NCBI GenBank assembly: GCA_021793535.1
Contig: JAJYSO010000090.1
Coordinates: 1 to 6,858 of the forward strand
DNA length: 6,858 nt
From: Bacteroidota bacterium
GTDB taxonomy: Bacteria; Bacteroidota; Bacteroidia; Flavobacteriales; Flavobacteriaceae
Reading direction: 5' to 3'
The notes beneath the pieces are model-generated. The model ran no database searches and was not told the DNA's origin. It worked only from the letters and a program-made list of their open reading frames with translations. Shown here piece by piece: positions 1 to 4,751 of this stretch. Position numbers and translations under genes: made by a program. Every line of letters starts with the position of its first letter. Positions within the stretch are counted from its first letter, which is position 1.

Positions 1-3000
1 CTGAAAGAATCTCGACCTCCTCCAAACTGATCTCCTGCTGCATACCTGCAATAGTGATGCCGAGTTTACCTTCTGCTTCTATTTTGGCAATATCCTTGGC
101 ATCCAAAGCCTGTATAGCCTGAACAACCGCTTTCATATCCTTGCCAAATCGAGGCCCTAGCTTTTTAAAATTAGGTTTGATCTCCTTGACCAAGATCCCC
201 GAAGTATCGTCAATAAGTTCCACCTCTTTTACATTAATCTCAGACTTGATCAAATCCGAAACCGCTCTGATTTCCTCCTTTACGGACTCGTCCAACACTG
301 GAATCATGATCCGTTTCAAAGGCTGGCGCACTTTAATCATTTCTTTTTTCCTCAGCGACAGAGCCAAAGAGGAAATTTTCTGGGCACGCTCCATTTTTCG
401 TTCCAAGGCCTCATCTATAAAACGCTCCTCCACTTCTGGAAACGCTGCCAAATGAACGCTCTCCCATTTTTCCATCCCACTGGTCTGATTCAAATCCCTA
501 TAGAGCCAATCCATATAAAAAGGAGCAATGGGTGCTCCCAATTTGGCCACAGTAACCAAAGCCTCATACAAGGTCTGGTAAGCCGACAGCTTATCTTGTG
601 GATCACCCGCAGTCTTCCAGAACCGCCTTCGACTTAAGCGCACATACCAATTGCTCAGGTTCTCTTGAACAAAATCAGCGATCGCACGAGCGGCCTTGGT
701 CGGCTCGTAATCTGCATACAACGCATCTACTCGTTTAATCAAACTGTGCAGTTCCGACAAGATCCAACGATCGATCTCCGGCCTTTCTTTCAAAGGAACG
801 CTTTCTTGCCCTCCTGTAAAACCATCAATATTGGCATACAACGCAAAAAAGGAATACGTGTTATATAAGGTACCAAAAAATTTACGACTCACCTCCGCAA
901 TCCCTTCCAAATCAAAACGAAGATTATCCCAAGGGTTCGCATTCGAGATCATGTACCAGCGCGTAGCATCCGGACCGTAGGTGCCCAAAGTCTTAAACGG
1001 ATCTACAGCATTCCCTTTACTCTTAGACATCTTCTGCCCGTTCTTGTCCAACACCAATCCATTGGCCACCACATTTTTATAGGCCACCTCATCGAAGACC
1101 ATCGTGGCAATAGCGTGTAGGGTGTAAAACCAACCCCTTGTCTGATCCACACCTTCTGCGATAAAATCAGCCGTCTTTAAGTGTTGTTCAACCGCTGCTT
1201 TATGTTCGAAAGGGTAATGCCATTGAGCATAGGGCATGGAGCCAGAATCAAACCAAACATCGATTAAATCAGCCTCTCGTTTCATCGGTGCCCCGGTGGA
1301 AGAGACGAGCACAATTTCATCCACTACATTTTTGTGGAGGTCGACCAACTCATAATTTTCATCCCGCATATCCCCTTCCACAAAATCAGCATAAATATTT
1401 TTTTCCATCAACCCGGCCTCCACTGCTTTTTGCATCTCTGCTTTGAGCTGTGCTATAGAGCCAATCATCTTTTCTTCTTTGCCATCTTGTGTCCGCCAAA
1501 TCGGCAAAGGTGTTCCCCAATAGCGAGAGCGTGATAAATTCCAATCGTTTGCATTGGCTAGCCAATTCCCGAATCTTCCTTCCCCTGTCGCTCTGGGCTT
1601 CCAATGAATACCTTGATTTAAAGCATACATCCGGTCCCGAACCTCCGTTACTTTGATAAACCACGAATCCAGCGGGTAGTAAAGAATCGGTTTATCGGTA
1701 CGCCAGCAATTGGGATAACTGTGTCGGTGCTTGTGTACATCAAAGGCCTTATTCTCCTCTTTAAGCTGGATAGCGATTTCAACATCCACAGATTTTTCGG
1801 GAGCTTCTCCTTCTTCGTAATATTCATTTTTGACATATTTCCCCGCATATTCTTTCATTTCCGGGCGGAACCTCCCTTGCAAGTCCACCAAGGGTACTTG
1901 TTTGCCGTTTTCGTCTTTCACCAGCATCGGCGGTACATTGGCCGCTTTGGCCACCTTGGCATCATCCGCTCCAAATGTCGGCGCGGTATGCACAATTCCC
2001 GTTCCGTCTTCAGTGGTCACAAAATCTCCTAAAATAATTCGGAAAGCCTGTTCGGGATCTTCATCCGGCAAGGCATAGGCCATCAACTGTTCATAGCGAA
2101 TCCCCTCCAATTCTTTCCCCTTGCAGCTCCCCACCACATAATACGGAATTTTTTGATCTCCTTCTCGGTAGGCTGCCCAATCGGCCTCGGTCTGTACTTC
2201 CTGAAACTTTTTCCCAAAATTCGTCTTGATCAGTTCCGCAGCCAAAACGACCGTCACCGGCTTAAAAGTATATTGATTATAGGTTTTGACCACTGCATAA
2301 TCTATTTTAGGGCCAACAGTCAGTGCCGTGTTGGAAGGCAAGGTCCAAGGCGTAGTGGTCCAGGCAATAAAATACAGCTCTCCAAAGTTTTTTAAAGCAT
2401 CCGGCAAGGTCTCGAGCTTCGCTTTAAATTGCGCCGTTACCGTGGTGTCGGTGACTTCTTGGTAAGTACCGGGCTGATTCAATTCATGTGAACTCAAGCC
2501 CGTTCCGGCCTTAGGCGAATAAGGTTGGATAGTATAGCCTTTGTACAACAGGCCCTTTTTATAAATTTCAGCAAGCAAGTACCAAACACTTTCCATGTAT
2601 TTGGACTTGTAGGTGATATAAGGATGATCCATATCCACCCAATACCCCATTTTTTCAGTAAGGTCATTCCAGATGCCGGTATAGCGCATGACGGCCTTCT
2701 TACACGCAGCATTGTAGGCCTCCACGGAAATCTTATGACCAATATCCTCTTTGGTAATGCCCAACTCTTTTTCTACGCCCAACTCCACCGGCAGTCCGTG
2801 GGTGTCCCATCCGGCTTTACGATTTACTTGATAACCTTTTTGGGTTTTATACCGGCAAAAAATATCTTTGATCGAACGGGCCATCACGTGATGGATTCCC
2901 GGCAAACCATTTGCCGAGGGAGGTCCTTCAAAAAAAACAAAAGACGGCTGCCCTTCTCGGGTTGAAATACTTTTTTCAAAGACTGCATTTGCTTTCCAAA

Positions 3001-3067
3001 ACGCTAATATTTCTTCTGCTATTTTGGGCAACTCAAGTCCTTGATACTCTGAAAATTTCCCTTTCAT
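1..3067 (-). CDS. ileS: Isoleucyl-tRNA synthetase, IleRS2 type (C-terminus cut by window edge)
   Basis: Cytoplasmic class Ia aminoacyl-tRNA synthetase that activates isoleucine with ATP and charges tRNA-Ile. The minus-strand frame stays open from ATG at 3067 to the window edge, giving 1022 visible residues of an expected 1130 or so. Seen in order: Rossmann entry with a HIGH-equivalent that reads GIHH (residues 57-60); CP1 editing domain with the Thr-rich WTTTPWTLPSN (236-246) and HTAPTFGADD (360-369, including the editing aspartate); a WNLSRSRYWG block (509-518); KMSKS (679-683); and the anticodon-binding domain beginning near NWYVRLSRRR (from 806). The editing motifs look intact, so proofreading of valine is expected. 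The start is supported by a GGAG four bases upstream and by a -7 element 24 bases upstream. The sequence is the long, eukaryote-like IleRS2 form usual in Bacteroidota. The final tRNA-binding part lies outside the window. Confidence 0.97.
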   Translation of the reverse strand, partial: MKGKFSEYQGLELPKIAEEILAFWKANAVFEKSISTREGQPSFVFFEGPPSANGLPGIHHVMARSIKDIFCRYKTQKGYQVNRKAGWDTHGLPVELGVEKELGITKEDIGHKISVEAYNAACKKAVMRYTGIWNDLTEKMGYWVDMDHPYITYKSKYMESVWYLLAEIYKKGLLYKGYTIQPYSPKAGTGLSSHELNQPGTYQEVTDTTVTAQFKAKLETLPDALKNFGELYFIAWTTTPWTLPSNTALTVGPKIDYAVVKTYNQYTFKPVTVVLAAELIKTNFGKKFQEVQTEADWAAYREGDQKIPYYVVGSCKGKELEGIRYEQLMAYALPDEDPEQAFRIILGDFVTTEDGTGIVHTAPTFGADDAKVAKAANVPPMLVKDENGKQVPLVDLQGRFRPEMKEYAGKYVKNEYYEEGEAPEKSVDVEIAIQLKEENKAFDVHKHRHSYPNCWRTDKPILYYPLDSWFIKVTEVRDRMYALNQGIHWKPRATGEGRFGNWLANANDWNLSRSRYWGTPLPIWRTQDGKEEKMIGSIAQLKAEMQKAVEAGLMEKNIYADFVEGDMRDENYELVDLHKNVVDEIVLVSSTGAPMKREADLIDVWFDSGSMPYAQWHYPFEHKAAVEQHLKTADFIAEGVDQTRGWFYTLHAIATMVFDEVAYKNVVANGLVLDKNGQKMSKSKGNAVDPFKTLGTYGPDATRWYMISNANPWDNLRFDLEGIAEVSRKFFGTLYNTYSFFALYANIDGFTGGQESVPLKERPEIDRWILSELHSLIKRVDALYADYEPTKAARAIADFVQENLSNWYVRLSRRRFWKTAGDPQDKLSAYQTLYEALVTVAKLGAPIAPFYMDWLYRDLNQTSGMEKWESVHLAAFPEVEERFIDEALERKMERAQKISSLALSLRKKEMIKVRQPLKRIMIPVLDESVKEEIRAVSDLIKSEINVKEVELIDDTSGILVKEIKPNFKKLGPRFGKDMKAVVQAIQALDAKDIAKIEAEGKLGITIAGMQQEISLEEVEILS

Positions 3068-3070
3068 AAA

Positions 3071-3075
3071 CTCCT
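3071..3075 (-). promoter_or_regulatory. Ribosome binding site of ileS
   Basis: Read on the minus strand this is AGGAG, ending three bases before the ATG at 3067. It is a clearer Shine-Dalgarno match than those of the other genes in the window. It fixes the ileS start, as there is no other well-placed in-frame start. Confidence 0.6.
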
Positions 3076-3091
3076 TTTTTCAAACGATTTG

Positions 3092-3099
3092 CAAAGTTA
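3092..3099 (-). promoter_or_regulatory. Bacteroidota-type -7 promoter element of ileS
   Basis: On the minus strand this reads TAACTTTG, an exact match to the Bacteroidota sigma-ABfr -7 consensus TAnnTTTG. Transcription would start about six bases downstream, near 3085, leaving a very short leader of roughly 18 bases. I do not see a TTG at the expected -33 spacing, which is common for this class. The short leader leaves no room for a T-box or attenuator. Confidence 0.65.
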
Positions 3100-3141
3100 A
3101 GGATTTTAAAAGATTAAGCCGTATATTTTTAAGTATAATCC

Positions 3142-3177
3142 CGCAGCTTCCCTTTAGCAAACCGCAAAGCAGCTGCG
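3142..3177. repeat. Inverted repeat CGCAGCT / AGCTGCG
   Basis: Perfect 7-bp arms at 3142-3148 and 3171-3177 with a 22-base spacer, followed on the plus strand by TTTT. It lies upstream of the ileS promoter and about 150 bases upstream of the lipoprotein promoter, so neither expected transcript would include it. It could be a protein binding site, but the spacer is long and chance cannot be excluded. Confidence 0.35.
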
Positions 3178-3277
3178 TTTTACCCATCCGGATTTTTAAT
3201 ACAATAGGGCCGGCACTTTAAAAAAGACTCTCTTCTAGCCCATTTGTTTTCAAATTACCGCAGCTCAAAAAGCTAAA

Positions 3278-3318
3278 CCCCTGAAATAAAAAGGCTTATA
3301 AACAAAGTGCCTTCGGGG
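3278..3318. repeat. Nested inverted repeat overlapping the upstream part of the lipoprotein promoter
   Basis: The outer arms are CCCTGAA (3279-3285) and TTCGGGG (3312-3318), pairing with one G-T. The inner arms are AAGGC (3291-3295) and GCCTT (3309-3313), which share two bases with the outer right arm, so the two pairings compete. The right arm ends nine bases before the -7 element, so the structure covers the -33 region. That placement would suit an operator or be the remnant of a terminator. The left arm repeats the sequence CCCTGAAAT found in the terminator behind the same gene. Confidence 0.35.
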
Positions 3319-3326
3319 ATTAATCC

Positions 3327-3334
3327 TATATTTG
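3327..3334 (+). promoter_or_regulatory. Bacteroidota-type -7 promoter element of the lipoprotein gene
   Basis: TATATTTG matches TAnnTTTG exactly and is followed by C, as in the extended consensus. The predicted transcription start is near 3340, giving a leader of about 45 bases that is AT-rich near the start codon. No TTG is present at the usual -33 spacing; the bases there are AAGTG. Confidence 0.65.
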
Positions 3335-3341
3335 CAGTGTA

Positions 3342-3354
3342 TTCGCAAAGCGAA
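3342..3354 (+). repeat. Small hairpin at the 5' end of the lipoprotein leader
   Basis: TTCGC (3342-3346) and GCGAA (3350-3354) form a perfect 5-bp stem with an AAA loop. It falls immediately after the predicted transcription start, so it would sit at the very 5' end of the mRNA. It may stabilise the transcript or be an operator; it is short enough to be fortuitous. Confidence 0.35.
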
Positions 3355-3384
3355 ATCTTTCTATTATTTTAAACCTTATATACT

Positions 3385-4065
3385 ATGAAAATCAATTCTA
3401 TTTTTGGGGCCGTGTTGCTGCTTGTCTTTACACTATCCAGTTGTAAAAATGACAAGAAACAAGAGGCCAAGGAGGAAAACTCCACCGAGCAGACTCAAAA
3501 AAAGGCAAACGAACAGGTCGTTTATCAGGCTGATCTCTCTGCTTTAAACAGCGAAGTAACCGGATCAGAAACTACCGGAAAAGCGAGCTTTACCGTTTCT
3601 GGAAACACGATGAAAGTAGTCATCGATGTAAAAAATGCCCCCGCAAACATGGAGCATTGGCAACATTTCCACGGGTTTGTAAACGGCGATGAAGCTTCTT
3701 GCGCTCAAGAAGACAAAAATGACGATGACATCATCGACGTCACCGAGACTGAAGAGGCTTCAGGAACCACCATGATCCCTTTCAATGAAATACCTACCGA
3801 TATCGATTTGGGAGACAGCACCTACCCCATCGCTGACGAAGAAGGCAACTACCACTATGAAACCAGCATCAAAATCGACGATTTAAACGAAGCTTTTGCA
3901 AAGGCTTTTGACGGACAAGATGTGAATTTGGACACTCGTGTATTATACATTCACGGCGTCCCGGAAGACACTGATTTCCCCGAATCAGTAAAATCCATCG
4001 GAGATATTCCCGCACAGGTAACCCTACCCATTGCCTGCGGTAAGATCAGTAAGGTGAACCCCTAA
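3385..4065 (+). CDS. Lipoprotein with His-rich CHRD-like motif and EF-hand-like loop, function unknown
   Basis: A 226-residue exported lipoprotein. Residues 1-19 form a type II signal peptide (MKIN, then a hydrophobic core) with the lipobox LSSC and Cys20 as the lipidation site. A charged, low-complexity linker follows to about residue 44, rich in K, E and Q. The mature domain is acidic. It contains HWQHFHG (H91, H94, H96), then residues 110-121, which match the 12-residue EF-hand loop (D1, N3, D5, I8, D9, E12) except for Asp instead of Gly at position 6. Near the end, YIHGVP brings another His (190), and Cys106 and Cys218 could form a disulfide. The His pattern recalls CHRD/superoxide-dismutase-like beta domains, but I cannot assign a family with certainty. 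Metal or calcium binding at the cell surface is an inference. The gene is single, with its own promoter and a strong terminator. Confidence 0.9.
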   Translation: MKINSIFGAVLLLVFTLSSCKNDKKQEAKEENSTEQTQKKANEQVVYQADLSALNSEVTGSETTGKASFTVSGNTMKVVIDVKNAPANMEHWQHFHGFVNGDEASCAQEDKNDDDIIDVTETEEASGTTMIPFNEIPTDIDLGDSTYPIADEEGNYHYETSIKIDDLNEAFAKAFDGQDVNLDTRVLYIHGVPEDTDFPESVKSIGDIPAQVTLPIACGKISKVNP

Positions 4066-4089
4066 TCTTATAGGGTTCAACCCCAGAAC

Positions 4090-4123
4090 AAAGCCCTGAA
4101 ATTATTCGGGGCTTTTTCTTTTT
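4090..4123 (+). terminator. Intrinsic terminator after the lipoprotein gene
   Basis: Arms 4090-4100 and 4105-4115 form an 11-bp stem (one G-U pair) closed by the tetraloop ATTA. The T-rich tail runs to 4123 with one interrupting C. It begins 25 bases after the stop codon. The strength of this structure argues that the downstream TerB-like gene is transcribed separately. Confidence 0.9.
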
Positions 4124-4175
4124 GTGTTCCCCGGCAAATAAACCCGCAACAACAAGCTTCTTAGCAAAATTTCAT

Positions 4176-4183
4176 TATTTTTA
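4176..4183 (+). promoter_or_regulatory. Probable -7 promoter element of the TerB-like gene
   Basis: TATTTTTA, followed by CC, matches TAnnTTTG at all but the last base. It lies 21 bases before the start codon, giving a leader of roughly 15 bases. The same octamer followed by C stands in front of the antiporter gene, which supports it being functional. No clear TTG is seen at -33. Confidence 0.45.
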
Positions 4184-4204
4184 CCGGCTAATACAAAAAG
4201 GGTT

Positions 4205-4630
4205 ATGTCTTTTTCAGATCTATACGGCTCCGGCCGCCACATTCGAAATTTCACGCATTTTTCCTCCTTGGTTCATTTAGCCGCTATAGACGGGGAAATC
4301 AAGCCCGAGGAAGAAAAAGTCCTCAAGCGTTTAGCCATCAAGTTGGGAATTGATGATGAGAAATACAAAGAAGCCATGGAACATCCCAACGATTTTCCGA
4401 TCAACCCTTCTCATCAATACCAAAGACGACTCGAGCGGTTATATGACATCCTCACCGTTATTTTTGCCGATAGCAGCATGACTCCGGTAGAAAATGATTT
4501 ACTCAAAAAATACGCTGTGGCCCTAGGGTTCAACAATGAGGATTCTAAGAAAATCATGGAGCAATCCATACGGTTATTAAGTGGGAAGCTCAGTTTCGAC
4601 GAGTACTTGCTCCTCTTGGAAAACAAATAA
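4205..4630 (+). CDS. TerB-like protein with two related halves
   Basis: A 141-residue, all-helical, soluble protein with no signal peptide or membrane segment. Residues 22-59 carry the TerB-type signature: LVHLAAIDG, then a turn, then EEEKVLKRLAIKLGI. Residues 82-121 repeat the same pattern in weaker form (DILTVIFADSSMTPVENDLLKKYAVALGF), with D89 and E96 aligning with D29 and E36. TerB domains are known from tellurite-resistance and phage-defence ter operons and bind metal through such acidic residues. However, stand-alone short TerB-like proteins are widespread and their role is unclear. No terC, terD, terZ or other ter partner is nearby, so a tellurite function should not be assumed. ATG at 4205 follows AAAAAGGG, a moderate ribosome binding site. 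It has its own likely promoter and follows the terminator of the lipoprotein gene. Confidence 0.85.
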   Translation: MSFSDLYGSGRHIRNFTHFSSLVHLAAIDGEIKPEEEKVLKRLAIKLGIDDEKYKEAMEHPNDFPINPSHQYQRRLERLYDILTVIFADSSMTPVENDLLKKYAVALGFNNEDSKKIMEQSIRLLSGKLSFDEYLLLLENK

Positions 4631-4712
4631 AGCAAGGACCATCATCAGACCTCTTTCCTTTTCTCTACTTCACTTTTAAGCGAAACTTGGGCTTTCCTTG
4701 TTTCAAAAAACT

Positions 4713-4720
4713 TATTTTTA
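4713..4720 (+). promoter_or_regulatory. Probable -7 promoter element of the antiporter gene
   Basis: TATTTTTA followed by C, identical to the element in front of the TerB-like gene. A possible -33 TTG lies at 4687-4689, with a spacer of 23 bases, at the long end of the accepted range. The predicted transcription start near 4726 falls downstream of the in-frame TTG at 4698, which therefore could not serve as a start from this promoter. Confidence 0.45.
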
Positions 4721-4751
4721 CAAGTTCACTCTCATCTTTAACATACGAAAT

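Larger units (their letters stand above)
3068..3384. other. Divergent intergenic region between ileS and the lipoprotein gene
   Basis: This 317-bp non-coding stretch separates two divergently transcribed genes. It holds the ileS promoter and ribosome binding site on the left and the lipoprotein promoter on the right. Between them lie about 180 bases with no gene but with several short repeats: CCGCAGCT at 3141-3148 and again at 3258-3265, its inverse AGCTGCG at 3171-3177, and CGCAAAGC at 3163-3170 and 3344-3351. I see no tRNA, no convincing small ORF with a ribosome binding site and no recognised riboswitch here. Confidence 0.6.

Noticed and set aside
1386..2742. Minus-strand frames at 1386-1664, 1648-1848 and 2494-2742, which could suggest an ileS broken by frameshifts
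   Set aside because: They are in a different frame from ileS. The ileS frame itself is continuous from 3067 to the window edge, with motifs at consistent residue numbers.
141..2965. Several plus-strand open frames opposite ileS, the longest at 2525-2965 (146 codons)
   Set aside because: They lie entirely antisense to a well-supported ileS with intact motifs, have no ribosome binding site or recognisable domain, and read as shadow translations.
3068..3091. T-box or attenuator leader for ileS
   Set aside because: The likely transcription start leaves only about 18 bases of leader, too short for any such structure, and T-boxes are not typical of Bacteroidota.
4056..4078. GAACCC / GGGTTC inverted repeat over the lipoprotein stop codon
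   Set aside because: A 6-bp stem with an 11-base loop and no T tail; the real terminator is the stronger hairpin at 4090-4123.
4633..4700. CAAGGA ... TCCTTG as a terminator for the TerB-like gene
   Set aside because: The 6-bp arms are more than 50 bases apart and there is no T run after the right arm, so I cannot support a terminator in this gap.
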